Part shown: one piece after another, positions 7,483 through 15,345 of the stretch
Position numbering within the stretch: the first letter of the stretch is position 1
Layout of the letters: each line of letters opens with the position of its first letter
NCBI GenBank assembly: GCA_964525185.1
Contig: CAZGFQ010000007.1
Span: forward strand, 11,855 to 75,854
Direction: 5' to 3'
Source: JABHGY01 sp964525185
GTDB taxonomy: Bacteria; Fidelibacterota; Marinisomatia; Marinisomatales; UBA1611
Length of the DNA: 64,000 nucleotides
Position numbers and translations under genes: made by a program
The notes under the pieces: generated by a model
The model's database searches: none
The model's input: only the letters and a program-made list of their open reading frames with translations
Told to the model about the DNA's origin: nothing

Positions 7483-8376
7483 TTAAGAAAAATAGCGTTT
7501 ACGCATATAATCAAACCATTTCTCATGTTTAGTTGTATTAAGCGTAGAATTTTCCAGTAACTTGAATAACGCTTGATAGGATAGCATTTTGAAATCATCT
7601 CGGTAACTATTTTTGATTATTTTTGGAAAATCAAGAAGCGTTTTATCAAAATCATCATAATCATAGAATAAGAATAATACAACAGCTCCCGGGTAACCTG
7701 CATAATGTTCATCTGCATTCTCTACAATAAAGAGAAGACGTTGTGCCAATTGGTAATATTTTGATAATTCACTGCCGTTCATTAAATCGTCAGGTTTACA
7801 ATCAAAATATCCCTTAAACAACTTTCTATACGCGTCTCTATTATGAATCTGTCCAGGTGATAACCCTTGATCATCATATCGCTTTGTAAGGGTAAACTCT
7901 TCTGTAAATTTACTTTCAACATGAATTAATTCTAACTTGTCGCCTGTTTTTATTTCCAAATCAATATAGCCGGGTCTTCCGGTTTGCCTGCTTTTGTCCC
8001 TGCCGAATAAATGTTCAACTTCAAAATCGTAATGAACTGGACCTAATCTTTCATTGGGTGATAATTGATGGCTATTTATAAACTCCCAAAGAATTTTATA
8101 CAATCCTTCTGGTGCATTTTCTTTCCAATATTTGAAGAAATTAATACACAGAGCTGAACTAGAATGTGGTGCTCTTAGCTTTCCTTCCAGTTCTTTTCCT
8201 TTCGCCCTTTTAAACGCAAGATAATCTTCATCTTTATTATTGTGGAAAGGGATAAAGAGATTATCTGACAGATTTAACAAATAATCTTTGTCGTCTGTGA
8301 TATATTCTTTTAAGAACTGTTTTTGTTTTTTATTCAAGTTTTCTCTTGATTCGTTTTGTTTTACTTGTTTTTTCAT
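7483..8376 (-). CDS. PD-(D/E)xK-like putative nuclease, 297 aa
   Basis: A PD-(D/E)xK-type pattern is visible: D139 in GYIDLEI and E154-S-K156 in IHVESKF, flanked by beta-strand-like sequence. SSALCINFFKYW near 73-84 recalls proteins annotated as PGN_0703-family putative restriction endonucleases, but I can only suggest that from memory. The N-terminus is strongly basic. A copy of the island operator begins 25 bp upstream of the ATG and overlaps the end of the preceding gene, so it may have its own regulated promoter in addition to read-through. It follows a second PD-(D/E)xK-like gene. Nuclease activity is inferred from the motif only. Confidence 0.6.
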   Translation of the reverse strand: MKKQVKQNESRENLNKKQKQFLKEYITDDKDYLLNLSDNLFIPFHNNKDEDYLAFKRAKGKELEGKLRAPHSSSALCINFFKYWKENAPEGLYKILWEFINSHQLSPNERLGPVHYDFEVEHLFGRDKSRQTGRPGYIDLEIKTGDKLELIHVESKFTEEFTLTKRYDDQGLSPGQIHNRDAYRKLFKGYFDCKPDDLMNGSELSKYYQLAQRLLFIVENADEHYAGYPGAVVLFLFYDYDDFDKTLLDFPKIIKNSYRDDFKMLSYQALFKLLENSTLNTTKHEKWFDYMRKRYFS

Positions 8377-8400
8377 ATACCTATATTAAATAGGCATAAA

Positions 8401-8420
8401 GACATATCAGGTCGTTATGA
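8401..8420 (-). promoter_or_regulatory. Putative WYL-regulon operator, site C
   Basis: GACATATCAGGTCGTTATGA matches the island motif, with the core GTCGTT-A-T. It lies 25 bp upstream of the start at 8376. It overlaps the stop codon and last codons of the upstream gene (8407-9219), so part of its conservation could be due to coding, although the proteins involved are unrelated. Confidence 0.45.
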
Positions 8421-9219
8421 TGTTTTCTTTTTCTAAATAATTAATAATTGATTCTAAGCTATCCTTATCAAATAAATCAATTGTTTGATTTATTACGGAT
8501 TCAAATATATCTTCATAGGTTGCCCAGTTTAGTGTGAGTTTTTTTAATCTCTCTGCAATAATTGGATATTTCCAACTTGTTGTAAATCGCTTATCCATTT
8601 TCAACTGATTTATATCGTATTCAATTAATGAACCACCGTTAGCAATATCTTGACTGTATTCTAAAAACTTGTAGCCATACAATCTGGATTTAGGTTTTAG
8701 TTTAAATTGCCTGGGAGTAAGTAATGTAAAACAAATATCATCAGGATTATTTCCACTGTCATCTTGAAAACAAAGTAGATTTTCAATTACTCGAATCATT
8801 TGATTCCTAAATTTGTCATGTGAGATTCCTGTACTAAGATCTGAAAACAATTTTGCTTCTACAAAACAAACCGTGTTTGGCTCTGTCGAATCATATTTAA
8901 TACCGCTTTCTGTACCTTTTCTTTTTTCAATATTACCGATTGCTAAATCTAAATGAGTGTTTCCCTCTGTATTACCACCTTTTCCTGATCTTGGAGAAAT
9001 CGGTTGAACCTCAAAGCCGATTTTGAATTTGCTAATATCTCGAATTGATTTGTTAAAAAAGTAATCAACCACACTATTATTATATTTTGGATTTTCTAAT
9101 ATTTTCACTACAAACCAAGTCCACAATGTTTCATCGTTATAGAACTTTTCAAGATTATCAGAATATTTTAAAATGTGCTGGATTTTACTTCGTTGTTTAG
9201 ATGATATTATTAATTTCAT
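8407..9219 (-). CDS. PD-(D/E)xK-like putative nuclease or restriction-type protein, 270 aa
   Basis: No named family is recognised, but the sequence shows another PD-(D/E)xK layout: D91 in THLDLAIG, then after a loop E121-A-K123 in VCFVEAKLF, and a following helix with Q140 (RNQMIRVIENLL). This is the order D...ExK...Q seen in many restriction-type nucleases. The N-terminal 80 residues are helical and basic. The gene follows the metallo-hydrolase gene with a 30-bp gap, so it is probably in the operon led by the WYL regulator. Nuclease function is an inference from the motif spacing; no homologue is named with confidence. Confidence 0.6.
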   Translation of the reverse strand: MKLIISSKQRSKIQHILKYSDNLEKFYNDETLWTWFVVKILENPKYNNSVVDYFFNKSIRDISKFKIGFEVQPISPRSGKGGNTEGNTHLDLAIGNIEKRKGTESGIKYDSTEPNTVCFVEAKLFSDLSTGISHDKFRNQMIRVIENLLCFQDDSGNNPDDICFTLLTPRQFKLKPKSRLYGYKFLEYSQDIANGGSLIEYDINQLKMDKRFTTSWKYPIIAERLKKLTLNWATYEDIFESVINQTIDLFDKDSLESIINYLEKENIITT

Positions 9220-9249
9220 TTTTACTGTCCCTTTATATATCTGTTAGTT

Positions 9250-10014
9250 TCATTTTTTTCCCAGTCTTTTTATTTCCATACTCACAGGAGCAACATACAC
9301 ATCCCCAAACTCCGGAATAAATTTATCCTTTACTTCCATGACCATTTTCGGTGTATTGGTTTTTTTGCTTAAATGACCAAAAACGATCCATTGTACTATT
9401 TCTAAATCCAAATTGTCTCGTATAAACTCCATGGTCTGTTCGTTGGATAAATGTCCATAATCTCCATGTATTCGTTCACGAATCCAGTCATTATATTTTG
9501 GATGAGTCATAAGCGTATCTACATCGTGATTAGCTTCCAATAATAAAGCGTCGCAGGTTTGTAATGCTTTTCTCATTTTATCTGTGATGATGCCAGTATC
9601 CGTTAAATGTCCGTAGCGCATTTTAGTCTGTTTATCTTCCACAATAAAGAATACGCCACCTTGTGAATCATGGTTTGTTTCATAAACTTCTACTATAAGA
9701 TCAACCATGTCTATTATGTTGTCAGATGAAATAAAATGCAAGTCGCAGTTGTCCAAATTGATATTTTTACTTTTATTGTTAAAGGTTTCTTCTTCAAGGT
9801 AAACTTTTGCATTTGTGGCCCTTGCCGCCGTTCCCACTCCACCAAAATGATCGCCGTGCTCATGGGTAACAAAAATAGCATCAACAGGAAAGTCGCCTTT
9901 AGAAAAGATGAGAGATTGACTCACACCACAATCAAGTAAAATTGATGTGTTTTCTGTATAAACTCTGCAAGCATTTCCGTCACTTCCGCTGTAAAGGATA
10001 TCAATTATCATCAA
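9250..10014 (-). CDS. MBL-fold metallo-hydrolase, WalJ/YycJ-like
   Basis: The 254-residue protein has the metal-binding HEHGDH at residues 51-56, a later GHLTDTG, then LLEANHD and GHLSNEQTMEF, and a final GHLSKKTN. These are the signature blocks of the YycJ/WalJ group of beta-lactamase-fold hydrolases, whose characterised members have been linked to 5'-3' exonuclease activity on DNA. The start overlaps the RhuM stop by 4 bases, so the two are translationally coupled. Placement between a RhuM protein and two nuclease-like genes in a WYL-led operon suggests a role in an accessory defence or stress module rather than the housekeeping copy. That role is inferred. Confidence 0.85.
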   Translation of the reverse strand: MMIIDILYSGSDGNACRVYTENTSILLDCGVSQSLIFSKGDFPVDAIFVTHEHGDHFGGVGTAARATNAKVYLEEETFNNKSKNINLDNCDLHFISSDNIIDMVDLIVEVYETNHDSQGGVFFIVEDKQTKMRYGHLTDTGIITDKMRKALQTCDALLLEANHDVDTLMTHPKYNDWIRERIHGDYGHLSNEQTMEFIRDNLDLEIVQWIVFGHLSKKTNTPKMVMEVKDKFIPEFGDVYVAPVSMEIKRLGKK

Positions 10015-11012
10015 GATTTTTTTATTTTATCTTCAAGTTCTGTAAGTAATTCCAAGTCATCTTGGTCAGCCTGCTCTGCTTCATATTTTTTTCGATTTGT
10101 ATCAAATTTCTCATAAACGCTTCGAACTATTTTTTCCATTTCAGCATTTGTGATTTCCCCTGAATGGTCTAAAATATTTTTCTGGTTAAGCTCTAAAATT
10201 TTATCAACATTTTCTTTCCAAAAGTGAATGGTAAAGTCAATTCTTTCTTTAGCACGCAATTCAGCTGTTTCTAAAAAGATAACCACCAATCGATTAAGTG
10301 TATCAATTTCATCTTCGTTGAGATAGTTCTTTGCAATAAAAATATCCTGTTTTCTTACAATAGAACCTTTCCATGCTGTTAATGCCATATTTGCTTGATT
10401 TTCATTTGCTCTACTAGTTACCAGTTCAGCAGCTGTTTTTTGAGTAACCGCATATAGCAATTTATTTTGTGTTTCAGCAAAAAACATTTGAGTGGATTTG
10501 TCCATTTTATCATAATCGCTACTTAAAGCAAACAGGTCCCGTAATTTTTGATAAAATCGTTTTTCAGATGAACGAATATCTCGAATTCGCTCCAATAATT
10601 CATCAAAATAGTCTGGGCGACCATCAGGATTTTTCAAACGATCGTCATCCATGATAAATCCTTTAATCATATATTCTTTCAAATTACGATTTGCCCAAAT
10701 CCTAAATTGAGTTCCCCGTTTACTTCTAACGCGAAACCCAATGGCTAGAATCATATCCAATGAATAAAAAGAAACATTGTATTCTTTACCGTCCTGGGCA
10801 GTTGTAAAGAAATCCTTTACAACTGAATACTCTTCTAACTCATTGTTTTTTAATATACTTATAATGTGTTGCCCTATATTTTGCTTTGAGGTGGCAAAAA
10901 GTTCAGCTAATTGATTTTGATTCATCCATACTCTGCCATCTTTTGCGAATAGCGAGACGGATGCTTTACCGTCAGCCGTGTTATAAATAATGATATTTTT
11001 TGATTCTTCCAT
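10011..11012 (-). CDS. RhuM family protein
   Basis: The 333-residue protein matches the RhuM (virulence/RhuM) family throughout: NTADGKASVSLFAKDGRVWMNQNQLAELF at the N-terminus, KQNIGQHI, VSFYSLDMILAIGFRVRS and FRIWANRNLKEYMIKGF in the first 120 residues. The N-terminal part resembles a DNA-binding fold with a helix that recognises sequence (LAELFATSKQNIGQHI). RhuM proteins are scattered among pathogenicity and defence islands, and their biochemical activity is not established. The gene follows the WYL regulator by 22 bp and overlaps the metallo-hydrolase gene by 4 bp, so the three are one operon. Confidence 0.9.
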   Translation of the reverse strand: MEESKNIIIYNTADGKASVSLFAKDGRVWMNQNQLAELFATSKQNIGQHIISILKNNELEEYSVVKDFFTTAQDGKEYNVSFYSLDMILAIGFRVRSKRGTQFRIWANRNLKEYMIKGFIMDDDRLKNPDGRPDYFDELLERIRDIRSSEKRFYQKLRDLFALSSDYDKMDKSTQMFFAETQNKLLYAVTQKTAAELVTSRANENQANMALTAWKGSIVRKQDIFIAKNYLNEDEIDTLNRLVVIFLETAELRAKERIDFTIHFWKENVDKILELNQKNILDHSGEITNAEMEKIVRSVYEKFDTNRKKYEAEQADQDDLELLTELEDKIKKS

Positions 11013-11034
11013 ACTGTTCCTTATTGCTTACTAG

Positions 11035-12027
11035 TCAATTTTCATATAATTTCTGAATATCTTTTACATTCTGTTTGATTTCTTCAATCAATTTATCTGG
11101 CGAAAGGACCATTACCTGTTTATTCCATCCTAAAATCCATGCAATTAATTCCGGTGAAACTCCTACTTTCATAGACAATATTAAGTCACCATTTTTCTTC
11201 CGCTTCACTTCTTGAGAATGATGCCATGTTCTACCTTCAATATGATGACTTATTTCTTTTGAGAATTTGAGTTTTACATCAACTTGATCTGCTGAAAATA
11301 AACCAAATTTATTTTTCCAAAATAATTCCTGATCAAAGATGTGATCCTTCGGAAATGTCTCCTTTTTTATATCCAACTTCTTAATCCGTTGAATAGCAAG
11401 TAATCTGAATTTTCCATACTTTCTTAAGTAGGCTATTACATAAAGGGCGCCACTATAATAAACTAATTTCTCAGGCTCGATGGGATACTTTTTTTCAGTT
11501 CCTTTGGATGGGTTGTGATAGGTGACTTCACATATGTACTGTTTTAGTATTGCTGAAATTAAATGATTAATGGTGTCGCCATATGGAGCATAATCAAATG
11601 TTCCTGCTGTATAATTTTCGAACAGTTTATCTGCTTTACTATTATCCGTTTCTAAAAAGACTTCTTCCGGGACTATTTGATCTATTTTTTTAATGAGAGA
11701 TTTGATTTCACCACCAAAAGGTGTTTTTTGAAATACTTTAAGATTTGCTTTTAAAATATGAGCGGCAAGATATTCATTTGTTTCTAAAGGCATTGGAATG
11801 AAAGATCGAAAATGACTCATCAATGACCAAGCATTCTCGTTGGCCATGGTCTTTTCAGATATTAACGGGATACCCGCTTCAGAAAGTGCTAATAAATCTC
11901 TTTGTAATGTTCTCAAAGAAACATCACCATCAAAACGATGAAGCAATTCTTTTGTTGTTACTTTTCGTCCACTACTTAAGATTTGCAGAATCCGGAGTAA
12001 CCGTTGTATTTGAGAATACTCGCTCAT
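11035..12027 (-). CDS. WYL-domain transcriptional regulator
   Basis: This 330-residue protein has an N-terminal winged helix (residues 1-60, LLRILQILSSGRKVTTKELLHRF...SLRTLQRDLLAL) and a WYL domain around 160-235 (YEPEKLVYYSGALYVIAYLRKYGKFRLLAIQRI-like), followed by a WCX-type C-terminus. WYL proteins of this size (for example BrxR and CapW) regulate phage-defence operons and respond to nucleic acids or nucleotides through the WYL domain. It is the first gene of the operon with RhuM, the metallo-hydrolase and a nuclease-like gene. A copy of the motif found at three other island promoters lies 29 bp upstream of its own start, as expected for an autoregulated repressor. Family certain; regulon inferred. 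Confidence 0.9.
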   Translation of the reverse strand: MSEYSQIQRLLRILQILSSGRKVTTKELLHRFDGDVSLRTLQRDLLALSEAGIPLISEKTMANENAWSLMSHFRSFIPMPLETNEYLAAHILKANLKVFQKTPFGGEIKSLIKKIDQIVPEEVFLETDNSKADKLFENYTAGTFDYAPYGDTINHLISAILKQYICEVTYHNPSKGTEKKYPIEPEKLVYYSGALYVIAYLRKYGKFRLLAIQRIKKLDIKKETFPKDHIFDQELFWKNKFGLFSADQVDVKLKFSKEISHHIEGRTWHHSQEVKRKKNGDLILSMKVGVSPELIAWILGWNKQVMVLSPDKLIEEIKQNVKDIQKLYEN

Positions 12028-12055
12028 AAGCCTTAAGAACTTATAAATGAAAAAT

Positions 12056-12075
12056 GTCAGATGGTGTCGTTTTTA
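12056..12075 (-). promoter_or_regulatory. Putative WYL-regulon operator, site D
   Basis: GTCAGATGGTGTCGTTTTTA, beginning 29 bp upstream of the WYL regulator start at 12027. Across sites A-D, 11 of 20 positions are identical, including all of GTCGTT. This is the most divergent copy, as may be expected for a regulator's own promoter. Confidence 0.5.
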
Positions 12076-12145
12076 TTTTATGTAAACCTGGTTAATAAAA
12101 TAATATTTGGTTTTTACACTGCCTTATTCATTATTAAGGGTACAA

Positions 12146-14587
12146 TTAAAATTCCAGAATAAATCCACCAACAGGCATTGTAGTGTATTGCCAGTTCATT
12201 TCTTTTGATCCATCTTCTAGATAGACAAATTCATGTTCGTTTTTTCGATTTGCCACATTCATAATATTCCAAAATGCCACAAGATTTACTTTTTCAAAAT
12301 TAAATCTCTGTTGAATCATTAAATCAAATCGAGTGTAATGGGCATATCGTTCTGTATTCCATTCATCTGTTGAATTGGAATACCATTCTCGAATTGTAGG
12401 ATCATAATGTTTTGGTGTATAAGGTCTTCCTCCCATATATCGATATTTTATACTAATCTCATATTCATCACTCGGCATAAATGGAAGCCAGGAAAATGCT
12501 TTTGCAACCCAAGACTTTTTATAAGACTCATACCATGAATATTGTGAATATCTAATTTTATATCCACCAACAACATTTACAACATTTCTATAATCATAAT
12601 CCCATGGATAATATTTATTTGTCCTCGGATCGACTCCTGCAGAAAAAGAATGAGACCAGGAAAAAGACCCATACCAATCATGGGAGTATTTTTTCTGAAT
12701 AAAGAGTTCAACACCGTTTGATTGCCCTTTACCGCCATTAACTAATTTAGACCAGTTAAGACTGTCTTTCCCATCAGAACCTTTGAGCATTTCGAACGTA
12801 ACCATATCTTCATATTTTTTCTCATAATATTCTAACGTAATGCGTGTATCAGATTTTGGGAAAAATTCTAATCCACCCACAGCTTGGTCCGCAAAATAAT
12901 TTCTTAGATTATCCGGCGTTCCTCTCGTTGAATTCAGCTGAACATTGAATGGATTTTGAAAATATCGACCAGCCGAAAAGTTTAATTTAAATAAAGAGTT
13001 TAAATGATATTTAAATCCAATTCGTGGAGAAAAATTAGTAGCTCCTGTAAAATTCAAATAATCTATCCGGCCTCCAATTGCTGCTTCTAGGTGCTCAATG
13101 GGAGCCCAATTCATATGGATAAAGCCACCAACCTTTTCATACTCCAACAACGATTCTGTCTTGTATAAATCTGTTGAACCAATATGGGTCAATTCAGTTA
13201 CAATGGTAGCTGGATTATTGTAATAAGTGGAATAATAGGTATCTTCATCTATAATAGTTGGAATATCTGTCGAATCTAGAGAATAACCATATATGTTTTT
13301 GGGGCGATCCTTGTACCAATTATCATAGTCCAAATTGACTCTTTTAGCGGTAATTCCACCATTTAAATCCAACCCTTTTTTCACATGATATACAATCTCA
13401 CTTCGGAATGATACATCTTTTTCTAAATCTAATTGATGATAATAAATATCTCTCTCCACATTTTCATCCAATTTGTAAACATCTGTATTCAAATTCACCC
13501 ATGAATTTCCTAGAGATGTAATATAATATCCTTTTTTTGAAAATAAATTTTTATATGTAATCCCAAAGGTTGATTGCCACGAAGAATAAGCAACATTTTC
13601 TGCGCCTCTTAAATGTGCACCTTCCTCCCCTTCAATATTTATTTCATCAATGCCCCCAATAAAATTGAAATACAATTTTTTAGTTGTAGAAATATGATAG
13701 GTCATCTTCCCTTGACTCGTCCAGTATTTGGGAATTGCTTGCATACCCGATGATGAAATAACAAAATCTAAAAAGGATCTCTTAAGAGAATAAATATAGG
13801 ATGACTTATTATTAATTGGACCCTCGGCTGTTAGCCCAAAACCAGCCATATTCATATCAATTTGTTGATGATGTTTTTTCCGTGATCCTTCTCTAAGTGA
13901 TATATCCATCACCGAAGACAGCTTTTCCCCATATCGTGATGGAAATGCTCCTGCAAAAAAATCAATCCTTTCAATGAATTCAGTATCCACCATTGTAATG
14001 GGACCACCCCCTTTTCCCTGTTCTGGATAGTGGTTTGGATAGGGGATTTCTAAGAAATCGATCACAAATAAATTTTCACCATGCGATCCGCCTCGAACAA
14101 TGATTTCATTTGTTTGATCAGAGCCAGAGACCACAGAAGGTAACGCTTGCATCATAGCCATAATATCGTAAGCCCCCACTGGGTCTGATCGTATTTCCTC
14201 AATATCAACAGATCGACTACTTGTGATGGCATTTTTGGCTTTTTCAAAATAGGAGGCTGTTACTTCAACACTTTCCCCTTCCAATACTTCAGATTGTAAT
14301 GAAAAATTAACGGATGTATATCTTTTAGTTACAATATGAACATTTGCTCGATTTACTGCCCTATACCCAATCATTGACACATGAATGGTATAACTTCCTA
14401 CTGGAATATTTTCTACTGAAAAATGACCTTCATAGTTTGTGGCAGCGCCCAAGTCAGTACCGCGAATGATGACATTTACCCCCGCTAAAGGTTGATGCGT
14501 TATTTCATCTCTAACAATTCCATTCATTGAACCGGTTGCTCCAAACAATCCAGACAACAATAGAATTAAGCCTATTTTTTTCTTCAT
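12146..14587 (-). CDS. TonB-dependent receptor with carboxypeptidase-regulatory N-terminal domain
   Basis: The 813-residue outer-membrane protein begins with a signal peptide (MKKKIGLILLLSGLFGATGS). A CarboxypepD_reg-like domain follows at about 20-105 (GIVRDEITHQPLAGVNVII...GYTIHVSMIGY-type), then a plug domain near 125-230 with the IIVRGG motif, and a beta barrel to the C-terminus, which ends in an aromatic-rich strand (GGFILEF). It should import a bulky substrate across the outer membrane using TonB energy; the substrate cannot be read from sequence. It is the last gene of a five-gene operon, 1 bp after the TPR gene. A second receptor of the same design lies upstream at 15346-17475. Confidence 0.93.
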   Translation of the reverse strand: MKKKIGLILLLSGLFGATGSMNGIVRDEITHQPLAGVNVIIRGTDLGAATNYEGHFSVENIPVGSYTIHVSMIGYRAVNRANVHIVTKRYTSVNFSLQSEVLEGESVEVTASYFEKAKNAITSSRSVDIEEIRSDPVGAYDIMAMMQALPSVVSGSDQTNEIIVRGGSHGENLFVIDFLEIPYPNHYPEQGKGGGPITMVDTEFIERIDFFAGAFPSRYGEKLSSVMDISLREGSRKKHHQQIDMNMAGFGLTAEGPINNKSSYIYSLKRSFLDFVISSSGMQAIPKYWTSQGKMTYHISTTKKLYFNFIGGIDEINIEGEEGAHLRGAENVAYSSWQSTFGITYKNLFSKKGYYITSLGNSWVNLNTDVYKLDENVERDIYYHQLDLEKDVSFRSEIVYHVKKGLDLNGGITAKRVNLDYDNWYKDRPKNIYGYSLDSTDIPTIIDEDTYYSTYYNNPATIVTELTHIGSTDLYKTESLLEYEKVGGFIHMNWAPIEHLEAAIGGRIDYLNFTGATNFSPRIGFKYHLNSLFKLNFSAGRYFQNPFNVQLNSTRGTPDNLRNYFADQAVGGLEFFPKSDTRITLEYYEKKYEDMVTFEMLKGSDGKDSLNWSKLVNGGKGQSNGVELFIQKKYSHDWYGSFSWSHSFSAGVDPRTNKYYPWDYDYRNVVNVVGGYKIRYSQYSWYESYKKSWVAKAFSWLPFMPSDEYEISIKYRYMGGRPYTPKHYDPTIREWYSNSTDEWNTERYAHYTRFDLMIQQRFNFEKVNLVAFWNIMNVANRKNEHEFVYLEDGSKEMNWQYTTMPVGGFILEF

Positions 14588-14588
14588 T

Positions 14589-15332
14589 TTATTTTATCCT
14601 TGGTAATAGTTGTTTCTTAACCCAATTATTATTTGGATCAATTTCTAATGCTTTGTTATAATACATTTTTGCTTCTTCAAGATGTCCCATTTTTAATTCT
14701 AATTGCCCCAACCAAGCATATATATCACTTTTTCCATAATCAGGCATTAGAGCCGGTGGATTATCCGTTTTAAATAATTCAGCTGCTTTTAAATACAATT
14801 CTTTCGCTTCTTCTTTACTCCCACCCCATTTTTCAGGAGCAAACATGGCAGACGTTCCTTGAATCATATATAGTCTAGGATTATTTGGTTCAAGCTGGAG
14901 AGCTTTCCTAATAAGAGTACTTGACCTCGATCCAAACATGATTCCAGTCCAAGGTTGAATTCCCATTTTTTCGCCATACATAGATGATAATAAACCATAC
15001 CCATCTGCAAATTCTTTATTGAGTTTTATCACTTCATTTAATTGCTTAATTCCATCATTCAAATATGTTAGAGCTGTCTTTTTGTCACCTTTTGATTGAT
15101 GATAATGCACGAGTTGGTCATTACAATAAGCGATATAATATCGAAACAACCATTCCTTATTATTCAAATGTAAACCACGCTCAAAATGAGCGCGTGCATT
15201 CATCATGTCCTGTTCATTCCAATGTTCAAGGGCTAATCGTATTTTTTCTTTCCCATTCAAAATATATTCGTCAGGATTTTGTCCAACGAGCATAGTTGTG
15301 AGTGCAATTAAAGTGATAAAATATTTTTTCAT
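14589..15332 (-). CDS. Exported TPR-repeat protein
   Basis: The 247-residue protein has a signal peptide (MKKYFITLIALTTMLVGQ) and then several tetratricopeptide units. The clearest are KIRLALEHWNEQDMMNARAHFERGL-type near residues 30-55 and the C-terminal GHLEEAKMYYNKALEIDPNNN unit. TPR arrays mediate protein-protein contact; being exported and placed between two TonB-dependent receptors, this one may be a periplasmic partner of them. The gaps to its neighbours are 13 bp upstream and 1 bp downstream, so co-translation is likely. The specific partner and function are unknown. Confidence 0.85.
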   Translation of the reverse strand: MKKYFITLIALTTMLVGQNPDEYILNGKEKIRLALEHWNEQDMMNARAHFERGLHLNNKEWLFRYYIAYCNDQLVHYHQSKGDKKTALTYLNDGIKQLNEVIKLNKEFADGYGLLSSMYGEKMGIQPWTGIMFGSRSSTLIRKALQLEPNNPRLYMIQGTSAMFAPEKWGGSKEEAKELYLKAAELFKTDNPPALMPDYGKSDIYAWLGQLELKMGHLEEAKMYYNKALEIDPNNNWVKKQLLPRIK

Positions 15333-15345
15333 TTTCTCTCCTTTT

